A DNA stretch of 64,000 bases, from positions 5,780,001-5,844,000 of the forward strand of contig NZ_NETK01000001.1 in NCBI RefSeq assembly GCF_002343915.1, read 5' to 3'. Below the pieces are notes generated by a model. The model saw nothing but the letters and a program-made list of their open reading frames with translations. It did not search any database and was not told the origin of the DNA. The stretch's first letter is position 1; the number at the start of each line of letters is the position of its first letter. The position numbers and the translations under genes were made by a program. Below, piece by piece: positions 1-8,023 of the stretch. The stretch is from Nannocystis exedens (GTDB taxonomy: Bacteria; Myxococcota_A; Polyangia; Nannocystales; Nannocystaceae).

Positions 1-111
1 TGGTCGTACAAGCAGAAGGACAAGCCGGCGGCGGACAAGATCGTTCACTGCCCCGGCGGCGGCACGCAGCTGATGATCCCCCGCAAGTTCCACCCGCCGT
101 TCGGGACGTGA
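1..111 (+). CDS. 3' end of an unidentified gene (T6SS neighbourhood)
   Basis: Frame 1 is open from the window edge to a TGA at 109-111 and encodes 36 residues ending PRKFHPPFGT. The fragment is rich in Lys and Gly and holds one Cys (HCPGGG). It lies 6 bases before the FHA-DUF4123 gene on the same strand, so it is probably in that operon. Too little is left to name a family. Confidence 0.5.
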   Translation, partial: WSYKQKDKPAADKIVHCPGGGTQLMIPRKFHPPFGT

Positions 112-117
112 CGCGCG

Positions 118-1239
118 ATGGCCGACCTCATGCGGATCGTCTCGCGCGACGCGTTCGCCCAGGTGCTCGCCGAGGCCCGCGCGCGCACCCAGGCGCTCGA
201 CCCGTCGCAATGGCCGCTGCTGCGGCGGATCGCCGACCAGCTCGAGCTCATGGCCCGCGCCACCGCTCGCGGCCGCGTCCCGCACGAGGAAGACCGCGCG
301 CGCGTCGACGTCGGCCTGATCGCCGCCCGCGAGTTCGAGCAGACCGACCCCGAATACGCCGACCAGCTGCAGGAGCTCGAGTACACGTTCCGCCGCTATC
401 CCTCGCTGCCGCCCGGCCCGCCGGTGCGGCGCCGCGGCGTGCTGCAGGTGTGGTCGGGGCGCGAGACCTGGCACAAGCTGGTGCTCGAGCCCGGCGTGCC
501 GCGCACCGTCGGCACCGCGAAGGCCGACTTCGTGGTCGAGCCCCACGCGTCCGGGTCGCCGCAGTTCCAGATCCTCTGGGACGGCGTGGCCGCCCACGTG
601 CAGGCGATCGATCCGCACCGCATCACCGTCGGCGGCCAGCCCGGCTGGTACGGTGAACTGGCCCACCGCGGGTGGATGACCGCCGGCGCGATCACCTTCC
701 GCTTCCTCGTCGAGGACTACACCCCGCCGCCCGGGCCGGTGAAGCCGAGCGACGCCGCCCGGGCCGCGCTCGCCGAGCTGCAGCCGCGCAGCCGGGCCGG
801 CACGCTGTACGCGATCGTCGACGCCGCTCGCTCCGATCGCGCCCTGCAATTGCTCGAGGAGAGCGTCGACGCCTACGCCTCGCTGTACGACGGCGAGCAG
901 GGGCGGGCCTACGACGACGTCGCGCCGTACCTGGTCCAGCTGCGCGGCGACTCGGGGCTGCTGCAGCGGCTCGTCGACGAGGGCTGGGGCGACGCGTGGG
1001 GCATCTACGTCGAGAGCGGCCGCGACTTCGCGACGGTCCGCCGCCACTTCCGCCAGTTCCTCATGGTCGAGGCCGAGGGCGAGGCGCACCGGCTGTTCTT
1101 CCGCTTCTACGACCCGCGGGTGCTGCACGCGTTCGCGGCCACGATCACGCCGGAGCAGCGCGAGCAGTTCCTCGCCGGCATCGACCGCATCGCGTTCGAG
1201 CGGCCGGACACGGCGGCCCTGGAGTCTCTCTCGGGATAA
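118..1239 (+). CDS. FHA-like / DUF4123 protein (VgrG-effector adaptor)
   Basis: This is a 373-residue protein. Residues about 223-345 look like DUF4123: they start LYAIVDAARSD, continue with APYLVQL and a GWGDAWGIYVES segment, and end near FFRFYDPRVL. Residues about 105-190 contain KLVLEPGVPRTVGTAKADFVV, which reads as an FHA-like fold. DUF4123 proteins are known adaptors (TEC/Tap) that load effectors onto VgrG of type VI secretion systems, and a VgrG gene lies 3 kb away. An N-terminal helical region of about 90 residues is unassigned. The ATG at 118 follows the previous stop by 6 bases. The FHA call is by eye and weaker than the DUF4123 call. Confidence 0.75.
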   Translation: MADLMRIVSRDAFAQVLAEARARTQALDPSQWPLLRRIADQLELMARATARGRVPHEEDRARVDVGLIAAREFEQTDPEYADQLQELEYTFRRYPSLPPGPPVRRRGVLQVWSGRETWHKLVLEPGVPRTVGTAKADFVVEPHASGSPQFQILWDGVAAHVQAIDPHRITVGGQPGWYGELAHRGWMTAGAITFRFLVEDYTPPPGPVKPSDAARAALAELQPRSRAGTLYAIVDAARSDRALQLLEESVDAYASLYDGEQGRAYDDVAPYLVQLRGDSGLLQRLVDEGWGDAWGIYVESGRDFATVRRHFRQFLMVEAEGEAHRLFFRFYDPRVLHAFAATITPEQREQFLAGIDRIAFERPDTAALESLSG

Positions 1240-1245
1240 AAAGCC

Positions 1246-1755
1246 ATGCTGAAGATCACGCGCGAACAGATGGACGACTTTCGTCGGCGCAGCGTCCGCG
1301 GGTTTCAGGAGCGGATGATGGCCCACCTCGGCGAGCGCTTCCCGCTGCTCAGCGCGGCGCTCGGCGGCCAGGGCGTGACGCGCATGATCGAGAAGGGGCT
1401 CGCCAGCGCGGCGCTGCACGGGATCGTCAAGGAGAAGGACGTCTGCCGGCTGATCGAGCTGATGTGCCTGGTCGGCGACAAGCAGGACGGCGAGCCCGCG
1501 TGGCTGACCCAGGTCCTCGACAGCGCGACGCCGGCCAACTTCTCGGCGCGGCTCGAGCAGCTCGGCGCGCTCGCGTCGGAGCGGCTGGCGCAGGACGGCG
1601 AGGGGCCGGCCGAGCCGGCGCAGCGGCAAGAAGCCGCGGCGGCGCTGTCCCCGGGTGCCCCGCGTCCGTTCGACGAGCGCGCGAAGGTCGAAGATCCCGT
1701 CACGCCGTGTCCGGCCCCGCCGGGCAAGAAGCGGCTGACCTCGTTCTCCTCGTAG
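1246..1755 (+). CDS. hypothetical T6SS-linked protein, downstream partner of DUF4123
   Basis: 169 residues starting MLKITREQMDDF, 6 bases after the DUF4123 stop, so almost certainly co-transcribed. Residues 1-120 are predicted helical and the tail (about 125-169) is Pro/Ala-rich and probably disordered. I do not recognise the family. Small proteins of this size and N-terminal pattern are often seen directly after DUF4123 genes, which suggests a role in effector loading or protection; this is inference from position only. Its 3' end converges with the M23 peptidase gene. Confidence 0.6.
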   Translation: MLKITREQMDDFRRRSVRGFQERMMAHLGERFPLLSAALGGQGVTRMIEKGLASAALHGIVKEKDVCRLIELMCLVGDKQDGEPAWLTQVLDSATPANFSARLEQLGALASERLAQDGEGPAEPAQRQEAAAALSPGAPRPFDERAKVEDPVTPCPAPPGKKRLTSFSS

Positions 1756-1791
1756 TCGCGCATCAACGCAGCAGGCGAGACCGCGGCCCGC

Positions 1792-2868
1792 TCAGGAGAC
1801 GGGGCGCGGCCGCGGCAGCGGGATGGGCACCGGGCTGCAGGTGCCGTCCTCGCCGCAGATGCCCTCGAGCTCGCCGGTGATCGCCGGGGCCACGCCGGGC
1901 TCCTGGCGGTCGCGGGCCTTGTCGCCGACGCGGAAGCGATCGGGCGAGCTCCAGTGCTCGGGTCGGGTCAATTGCGCGTTGTCCTGGTAGGCCTTGAAGT
2001 CCAGTTGGTGCATGTACAGGCTGTAGAACACCAGCTTGGGCCGCTGGTCGGGCTCGCCGTCGGGGATCTCGAGGCGATGGCGCACCAGGACGAAGCTGCG
2101 CGAGTAGAGGGCGCGCGCGCCCGAGGGGAACTCGACGTGGGGGTACTCGCGGTCGACGCGAAAGGCGACGACCTCGCCCTCGCGGATGCAGCGGACGCCC
2201 GCCTCCTGGTCGAGGGTCGCCTTGCTGTGCTCGTCGAAGTGGATCCCGCCGTGCCACAGGCTGTTGCCGCCGATCGGGTAGAAGCCGTCGTCGGTCCGCG
2301 CGAGCGCGCCTTCCTGCCCGCCGAGCACGCCGAGGAAGGTGCCCTCGGTGGCCTTCTGGTTCTCGTTGCCCTCGAACGGGTACGACCACGGGCCGCCGCC
2401 CGTCTCGGCCGGCTGGCCGCCGCCGCCCTCGGGGAAGTCGAAGGTGTGCGGGTCGACGGTCGCGTGGCCGCGGGCGAGGTTGGGCCGGCCGGGCGTGCCG
2501 CCGGGCATCACCTCGAAGTGCAGGTGGTTGCCGGAGCTGACGCCGCCGGTCATGCCGACGGTGCCGACGGTCTGGCGCGCCGTGACCTGGGTGCCGACGG
2601 CCAGCGGCGAGGCCACGTTCATGTGGGCGTAGAGCGTGTGGACCGTCTGGCCGCGGATCGTATGCTCGAGCACGATCGTGTTGCCGTAGCCGCCGACCCA
2701 CCCGTTGAACACCACCGAGCCGTCGGCGGCGGCGGGAATGGGGGTACCCTCGGGGGCGCCCCAATCGTCGCCGCGGTGCGGCTGGACCCTGCCGCTCGTC
2801 GGGTGCTTGCGCGCCGGGTTCCACCGGCTCGTCAGTCGGAACGGGGCGCCCGGGTTGTAGGTCGGCAT
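1792..2868 (-). CDS. M23-family peptidoglycan metallopeptidase, possible VgrG-linked effector
   Basis: 358 residues. The N-terminal half is an M23 (LytM) domain: HRGDD gives zinc ligands H31 and D35, H82 lies in LYAHM, and GNHLHFEV supplies H115 and H117. All ligands are present, so activity as a Gly-Gly or D,D-endopeptidase is expected. There is no signal peptide (start MPTYNPGAPF), which fits delivery by VgrG rather than Sec. The gene lies 27 bases after the VgrG stop on the same strand. Residues about 160-330 form a second region, with EFPSGARALYSRSF and HRLEIPDG, that also occurs in large M23 proteins; its role is unknown. No obvious immunity gene follows on this strand. Confidence 0.8.
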   Translation of the reverse strand: MPTYNPGAPFRLTSRWNPARKHPTSGRVQPHRGDDWGAPEGTPIPAAADGSVVFNGWVGGYGNTIVLEHTIRGQTVHTLYAHMNVASPLAVGTQVTARQTVGTVGMTGGVSSGNHLHFEVMPGGTPGRPNLARGHATVDPHTFDFPEGGGGQPAETGGGPWSYPFEGNENQKATEGTFLGVLGGQEGALARTDDGFYPIGGNSLWHGGIHFDEHSKATLDQEAGVRCIREGEVVAFRVDREYPHVEFPSGARALYSRSFVLVRHRLEIPDGEPDQRPKLVFYSLYMHQLDFKAYQDNAQLTRPEHWSSPDRFRVGDKARDRQEPGVAPAITGELEGICGEDGTCSPVPIPLPRPRPVS

Positions 2869-2895
2869 CGGCCTCCTCGCCTCGCTGGGCTCAGG

Positions 2896-5037
2896 TCACT
2901 TCGAACCGCGCTCGGACGGGGTCGCGGCGGTCGGCGCGGCGTCGTTGGCGTCGCGGGCCGTGTTCGGCGCGGCGTCGGTCCCGCGCACCGGCGCGCCGGC
3001 GCTGTTGATGTAGACCATGTTGCCCTTGATGTAGATGCCCGCGGAATTGATGGTGATGAAGCCGCCCGGGCCCTGGATCGTCAGCGCGCTGCCGGCGTCG
3101 AGGACGATCTTGGACGAGCGCAGGTGGATCTCGTCGGCGGCCTCGATCGCCAGGCGGCCGCCGATGGTCGTCTGCTCGTTGCCGTCGACGATCCGCGAGA
3201 CCGAGCCGTCGACCTTCTCGAGCGTGTTCTTGCGGGTGTGCTCGTTGCGGTCGCCGTCGATGAGCTCGAGCTTGTCGCCGAGCACGTGCATGTCCACGCG
3301 GCCGACGCCGTCGATGCCGCCGACCAGCAGCTCGACGTCGCCGCCGAGGTGGGCCTTGGTGTGGCGGTGGATCGTCAGGTGATGGTCGTGGAACAGCTGC
3401 ACGAAGCTGTCGCCGGCCTTGCCGCCCTCCTCGTGGCCGACGGTCACGTGCGAGTCGTTCCACACCGTCGAGAACGCGTCGTTGTTGACGCGCACGTCGA
3501 GGTTGCGCTCGGCGTGGAGGAAGATCTGCTCCTCCTTCTTCTTGTCCTCGAAGCGGAGCTCGTTGTACCCGCCGCCGCCGAGCGAGCTGTCGGACTTGAT
3601 CGTGCTCTTCGTCTTCTGCTCCGGCAGCGGGTACGGCACCTCGTTCTGCCCGTGGTAGATGCGCCCGGTGATGATCGGCCGGTCGGGGTCGCCCTCGAGG
3701 AAGTCGACCAGCACCTCGTGGCCGATCCGCGGGATGAACATCGCGCCCCAGCCGTTGCCGGCCCACAGCTGGCTGACGCGCACCCAGCAGGTGCTGGTCT
3801 CGTCGAACTTGCCCTCGCGGTCCCAGTGGAACTGGATCCGCACGCGCCCGTACTTGTCGACGTGGACCTCCTCGCCCTCGGGGCCGGTGACCACCGCCGA
3901 CTGCAGCCCGCGCATCACGGGCCGTGGCGTCACGCGGGCCGGCCGGAACGGGACCTTGAGCTCGGTGACGGCGAACGTGTTGTCGTACGAGCTCGCCTTC
4001 TGCCCGTCGTGGTCGAGCGCCTGCTGCTGCTCGCCGCGGTGTTGGACCTCGACGATCCGGTACTGCGTGTTGAGCTCCTGCTGCGGGTGGCCGGCCAGCG
4101 TCATCGTCATGCCGGGCGTCAGCCGCGGGCAGTCGCTGTCGCCGGTGCCCTTGCGGCGGGCGGCCTGCAGCTCCTCGAGGCGGATCTTCGCCAGCACCTG
4201 GCCCTCGTGCGGGCCGGCGCGGCCGGGGTCCTGGTACTCGCCGGGGAAGTCGTAGGCCTCGAGCTCGGGCTTGGCCTTGGCCGACTCCTTGACCTCCATC
4301 GCCTGGTCGGGCTTGTGCAGGTTCTTGTCGCGGAGCGAGACGGTGCCGGTGCGGATCCGTCCGCCGAACCGGAACTCCTTGACGTGCTCGCGATCCTGGA
4401 TCGCGCCGTCCTCCGGGTTGAACCACACCGTCGAGCTGCCGCCGATCGCCGGGTGGGCCTGGCTGCTGTCGGCCATCATCCAGACGTGGCGGCTCTCGTC
4501 GTGCTCGAACCAGTAGCAGATGCCGTCCTCTTCGAGCAGGCGGCTGACGAACGCGAGGTCGGTCTCGCGGTACTGCACGCAGTAGTTGCGCGGCTCGTAC
4601 TTGGCCGTCAGCGCGAAGCGGAACCGGTCCTTCGCCACGCCGGCCTTCGTCAGCACCTCGCTGACGATCTGCTGGGTGGTCTTGTCCTGGAAGATCCGGC
4701 AGTCGCTGCGGTGCAGGAGCAGGTGGGCCGAGGGCCCGAGCCTCAGCGCGTAGAGGTCGAAGTCGCGGGTGTGGCCGATGTACTCGGCCTCGTAGATGAT
4801 GCCGTGGACGTGGCGCGGGACCTCGGCGCCCTCGATCGTCAACAGCGCCGACTGCCCGAGCATGCCCTCCGTGTCGAGGTCGACGCCGGCGACCTCGAGC
4901 CGGAACTCGAACGGGCTCGAGATGGCCTCGTGCCCGGTAAAGCGAACCACCCGCAGCGTGGCGCCGCCGACGTCGAGGGTGAAGATCGCGTCGCTCGACT
5001 GCAGCACCGAAGTAGGATTGGAAACGTCGACAGCCAT
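2896..5037 (-). CDS. vgrG: type VI secretion tip protein VgrG (TssI)
   Basis: About 713 residues from an ATG at 5037 (MAVDVSNPTS); a TTG ten codons upstream is possible but less likely. The N-terminal gp27-like part includes GHEAISSPFEFRLEV. The gp5-like OB region around residues 395-475 has RVRIQFHWDREGKFDE, CWVRVSQLWAGNGWGAMFIP and IGHEVLVDFLEGDPDRP, the classic VgrG signature. A beta-helix stalk of glycine-spaced repeats follows, and the C-terminus is an Ala/Asp-rich tail with no extra enzyme domain, so cargo is probably non-covalent. It forms the spike of the contractile T6SS tail. The M23 gene downstream is the best cargo candidate. Confidence 0.93.
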   Translation of the reverse strand: MAVDVSNPTSVLQSSDAIFTLDVGGATLRVVRFTGHEAISSPFEFRLEVAGVDLDTEGMLGQSALLTIEGAEVPRHVHGIIYEAEYIGHTRDFDLYALRLGPSAHLLLHRSDCRIFQDKTTQQIVSEVLTKAGVAKDRFRFALTAKYEPRNYCVQYRETDLAFVSRLLEEDGICYWFEHDESRHVWMMADSSQAHPAIGGSSTVWFNPEDGAIQDREHVKEFRFGGRIRTGTVSLRDKNLHKPDQAMEVKESAKAKPELEAYDFPGEYQDPGRAGPHEGQVLAKIRLEELQAARRKGTGDSDCPRLTPGMTMTLAGHPQQELNTQYRIVEVQHRGEQQQALDHDGQKASSYDNTFAVTELKVPFRPARVTPRPVMRGLQSAVVTGPEGEEVHVDKYGRVRIQFHWDREGKFDETSTCWVRVSQLWAGNGWGAMFIPRIGHEVLVDFLEGDPDRPIITGRIYHGQNEVPYPLPEQKTKSTIKSDSSLGGGGYNELRFEDKKKEEQIFLHAERNLDVRVNNDAFSTVWNDSHVTVGHEEGGKAGDSFVQLFHDHHLTIHRHTKAHLGGDVELLVGGIDGVGRVDMHVLGDKLELIDGDRNEHTRKNTLEKVDGSVSRIVDGNEQTTIGGRLAIEAADEIHLRSSKIVLDAGSALTIQGPGGFITINSAGIYIKGNMVYINSAGAPVRGTDAAPNTARDANDAAPTAATPSERGSK

Positions 5038-5429
5038 CGGAACGGGGCCCGGGCCCTCGATTCGCAAGATAGGTGCAGCGGCGAGAGCCCGTCAACACGT
5101 GGCTTCCGGCGCGGCCGCATCCGACTGCGCTCATGCGCCTATGGACTAAGAAGATCCCCGCGCACGGATCCGCGCGCGGGCGATGCTGCGCAGCGACGCG
5201 CAGTTCGCCGGACGGGCGCGCGTTCACGCCCGGACACTCGTCGCAGTGCACATTCGCGGGCGCCTGCCGCCCCGATGGCGCAGGCCGAGTTCTCCGCAGG
5301 GGCGAGGGCAGCGCTGCGTGACGGCGCCGTCACAATCGGACCGGTGCTTGCAATCGCCGCGCGTGGGGCGAATCGTCACACAAGGCATTCGCGCGGGGAG
5401 TCGATGCATTCGCATCCCGGGTGGGGCCG
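5038..5429. other. intergenic region upstream of vgrG
   Basis: A 392-base gap that should hold the vgrG promoter. The only structure seen is a GC hairpin at 5157-5180 (arms CCCGCGC and GCGCGGG). No credible gene was found. Confidence 0.4.
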
Positions 5430-5837
5430 TCAGCCGCGCAGCGACTCGATGCGCCAGGCGAACTCCTCGCGCAGGTTGCCGGCCGCGCCGCGCAGGTCGT
5501 AGGCGAGCCGGCCCTCGCGGTCGAGCACCCAGAAGGTCGGGAACGTGGCGATGCCGGCCTCCTGGCAGAAGCCGGCGTCGAGCAGCCGGGCGTCGTTCGG
5601 GTGTTCACGCAGCCGCGCCTCGGGCTCGCCGAGGCATTGCTCCGGATCGAAGGCGGCCTGCAAGTCGCGCACGCGATCGGCGTGGGCCGGATCGGCGGCG
5701 GGCGCGGATGTCTCGGGGGGCGGCGGCACGACCGTCGGCGCGACCTCGGCCGCGGGCGGACGCGCTTGCGGCTGCGTGCAGGCGCAGACGAGCGCGACGA
5801 ACAGGATTGCTCGAGAAACGCGGACGGGGTCGGCCAC
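5430..5837 (-). CDS. lipoprotein with thioredoxin-like segment
   Basis: 135 residues. It starts with a short hydrophobic signal, FVALVCACTQ, where C20 is a plausible lipidation site; an Ala/Pro-rich linker runs to about residue 50. The C-terminal half has AGIATFPTFWVLDREGRL, where the FPT loop resembles the cis-Pro loop of thioredoxin-fold proteins of the TlpA/DsbE type. The usual CxxC is absent; one Cys (GFCQEAG) lies where part of it might be, so redox activity is doubtful. The conserved core is short, so this may be a reduced or divergent thioredoxin fold. Confidence 0.55.
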   Translation of the reverse strand: MADPVRVSRAILFVALVCACTQPQARPPAAEVAPTVVPPPPETSAPAADPAHADRVRDLQAAFDPEQCLGEPEARLREHPNDARLLDAGFCQEAGIATFPTFWVLDREGRLAYDLRGAAGNLREEFAWRIESLRG

Positions 5838-6043
5838 GAACGCGACAGTAACAAGTCACCGCGGAGCTGTCGTGCTCGTGCGCGCTTTGAGGCCGCGCCT
5901 CGGGCGTTCCACGTGTCGTCGCCACACCACGCGGGAAGGCGACAGCATGCCGACGCGACGAGCCGGTCGTGCGGGGCCAGGCCGGCGCGACCTGGTCGCG
6001 GGGTCGTGCAGGAGCGATGAACCGGGCTGCGAACGGGTCGCGC

Positions 6044-6592
6044 TTACTTCGACTCGACGGCCTTGACCCCGCCGTGCCGCGAGCAGCAGCCGGGGCCAAG
6101 CTCCGTGCAGGTCGGCGAGCGCGTGCCGTCGTTGCACTCGATCTTCGGCTTGTCGCGGGCCAGCGCGCAGTAGGTCCCGGCGGCGCCGAGGGCGGTGATC
6201 AGCGCGGCGCCGAGGAGCGGGGGGACGGTGAACTGCCAGCGGCGCACCGGCCTCGGCGGTTGCGGCGGCGGCCGGCCCGAGGCGGCCATGGCGGCGTCGA
6301 AGATCGTCTGGAGCTTGTCGATCTCCGGCCGGCGCCACGGCCGGTCGGCCAAGAGCTGCCGCCAGAACTCCGGCACGGGGCAGCCGGAGTGGCGCTGGAT
6401 CAGCATGCACAGGGTGGCCGCGTACTCGTGCGCGGGCACCCGCTCGTCCGGGAGCCGCGTCCCCGCCTCCGCGAGCAGGGTCAGCTCGACCAGCGTCCGC
6501 ATCTCCTGATTGCTGTAGGCGTCGATCAGATAATCGCGCAGCGCCTGCCAGGCGCCGGCGTTGGTGGTAGGTGAGCTCCGAGGCGTGGTCAT
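6044..6592 (-). CDS. EAD-like domain, TM helix and DUF3761-like C-terminus
   Basis: 182 residues in three parts. Residues about 14-100 are helical (WQALRDYLIDAYSNQEM, VPAHEYAATLCMLIQRHS, FWRQLLADRPW) and resemble an effector-associated domain, the small helical adaptors found in bacterial conflict and signalling systems. A Pro-rich linker leads to one TM helix (VPPLLGAALITALGAAGTYCAL). The last 35 residues, CNDGTRSPTCT…GCCSRHGGV, match the pattern of DUF3761, a small Cys/His-rich domain. Such adaptors normally recruit a protease, NTPase or kinase, but no partner with a second copy is visible here. Both domain calls are by eye. Confidence 0.55.
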   Translation of the reverse strand: MTTPRSSPTTNAGAWQALRDYLIDAYSNQEMRTLVELTLLAEAGTRLPDERVPAHEYAATLCMLIQRHSGCPVPEFWRQLLADRPWRRPEIDKLQTIFDAAMAASGRPPPQPPRPVRRWQFTVPPLLGAALITALGAAGTYCALARDKPKIECNDGTRSPTCTELGPGCCSRHGGVKAVESK

Positions 6593-6665
6593 GGCGGAGG
6601 CATGGCCGGCGAGACGAACGCGACCTCCAGCGGTAGTGCTCGCGCGCGGCTCATCCGGTCACGCC

Positions 6666-6685
6666 GACCCCAAAAATTTTGGGTC
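6666..6685. promoter_or_regulatory. AT-cored inverted repeat
   Basis: GACCC and GGGTC arms flank an AAAAATTTT core, a near-perfect 20-base palindrome and the most AT-rich patch nearby. It lies between the end of the kelch-like gene and the start of the EAD-like gene (both on the minus strand), so it could be a terminator for the first or an operator for the second. Confidence 0.4.
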
Positions 6686-6778
6686 GCGCGAATGCCAGGG
6701 AGAACGACGGTACGGGGGCGCTTCGAGAGCCCTGGGCGGAGATGTCGGACCAGCGTCGACACCGCCCGGGGCGACGGC

Positions 6779-7960
6779 TCACAACTTGTTCAATGTGTAC
6801 GACGTCTGCTCGAGGGTCGACAATTTCTCGCGCAGCTCCTCGGCGATCGCGTCGACCGTCGATTCGGGCAGGTCGCCCTCGACCGTCATCTGCAGCGAAA
6901 AGCCGTCGCGGACGAAGCGGACGACCACGCCGTCGACCGTGATCCGCGTGGTGTCGTACGAGTCGTCCTCGTCGGCCAGGGCTTCGTGGGCGACCGACGG
7001 CCGGAACAGGCGCTCGGCGAGGTCGAGGTCGGGCGGAGCGCCGAGCTCCTGGGTGAGCTTCTCGAGCTCCTGCGCGAGCTGGTCGGCCCAGCCGACGCGG
7101 CGATACCAGCAGGCTTGCTGGAGGTCCCACAGGTGATTGCGCTCGTCGTCGCTGCGGCGGAATTCGCGGCGCGGCCAGCGGCGGTCGGTGAGGCGCTGCC
7201 ACTGCCAGGTATCGAGGTCGAGGCGCCAATCGTCGATGTTTTCGACGGTCGACTGACCCTCGCCGAGCTCGAGCTTGCCGCGCTGGACCACGATCGCGCG
7301 GCCGTCCTCGGTCAGGGTCGCGGTGTGGCTGGAGATCCACCCGGGCGGTTCGCCGCTGGTGGCGATCGGGGTGACCGCGAAGGTGGCCAGATCGAGCGCG
7401 AGCACCTGGGTGCGACCCGGCTTGCGCTCGCCGACGTAGCCGACGCTGCCGATGAGGATGATGCGATCTCCCACCAGAGTGGCCGAGTGGAAGTCGGTCG
7501 GCGGGAACACCTCGCGCGGGTAGCCGAAGATGTCGATGCGGCCGTCGGGGTGGCGCACGACGACGTCGTTGTAGATGAAGAAGTCGGGGTCGTAGTAAGC
7601 CTCGTGCTCACCGGCGATCTGAATGATGCGACCGTCGGGCAGCTCCGTGGTGCTGCGGCCGAAGCGGTCGAAGCACCACCCGGGGCCGGCTCCCAGGGCC
7701 GAGGGGCCGTCGAACTGGTTGTTGGCGGCCCAGGCGTTGACGCCGGCCTGCACGATCCAGGTCCACACCGGGTTGGTCATGCGCTCCGGGTTGGTGGTGC
7801 CCAGCCGCGGGCAGCGCCACTCGAGGAACTCCTCGCGCGAGAAGCTCGGCGGCGGCGGCGACGGTTCGGGCGCGTCGTCGTCGTCGTCCGTCGCGTCCGC
7901 GACTTCGGACTTAGGGTCCTCGGTCTCGGCTTCGATCGGGTCGTCTTCAGCGCTGGACAT
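6779..7960 (-). CDS. kelch-like beta-propeller hypothetical protein
   Basis: 393 residues, no signal peptide, with an acidic N-terminus including a run of Asp near residue 27. The middle has a repeated pattern of the type PDGRIIQIAGEHE, DGRIDIFGYP, FHSATLVGDRIILIGSVGY, RTQVLALDL and SSHTATLTEDGRAIVV, characteristic of kelch repeats. The C-terminal 130 residues are mixed charged and helical. Function unknown; proteins with the YYDPDFFIYNDVVV and FPPTDFHSATL signatures occur as uncharacterised proteins in myxobacteria and planctomycetes, from memory. Confidence 0.6.
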   Translation of the reverse strand: MSSAEDDPIEAETEDPKSEVADATDDDDDAPEPSPPPPSFSREEFLEWRCPRLGTTNPERMTNPVWTWIVQAGVNAWAANNQFDGPSALGAGPGWCFDRFGRSTTELPDGRIIQIAGEHEAYYDPDFFIYNDVVVRHPDGRIDIFGYPREVFPPTDFHSATLVGDRIILIGSVGYVGERKPGRTQVLALDLATFAVTPIATSGEPPGWISSHTATLTEDGRAIVVQRGKLELGEGQSTVENIDDWRLDLDTWQWQRLTDRRWPRREFRRSDDERNHLWDLQQACWYRRVGWADQLAQELEKLTQELGAPPDLDLAERLFRPSVAHEALADEDDSYDTTRITVDGVVVRFVRDGFSLQMTVEGDLPESTVDAIAEELREKLSTLEQTSYTLNKL

Positions 7961-8023
7961 GCTGGCCTCGCGCCGATCTGTAGCACGACCGATTGCTCGC
8001 CGCGGGCGCGGGCGCCCCGGGGC

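Noticed and set aside
1954..5502. Plus-strand open frame of about 1180 codons
   Set aside because: Lies opposite vgrG and the M23 gene; Val/Leu/Ala/Asp-rich with no motif.
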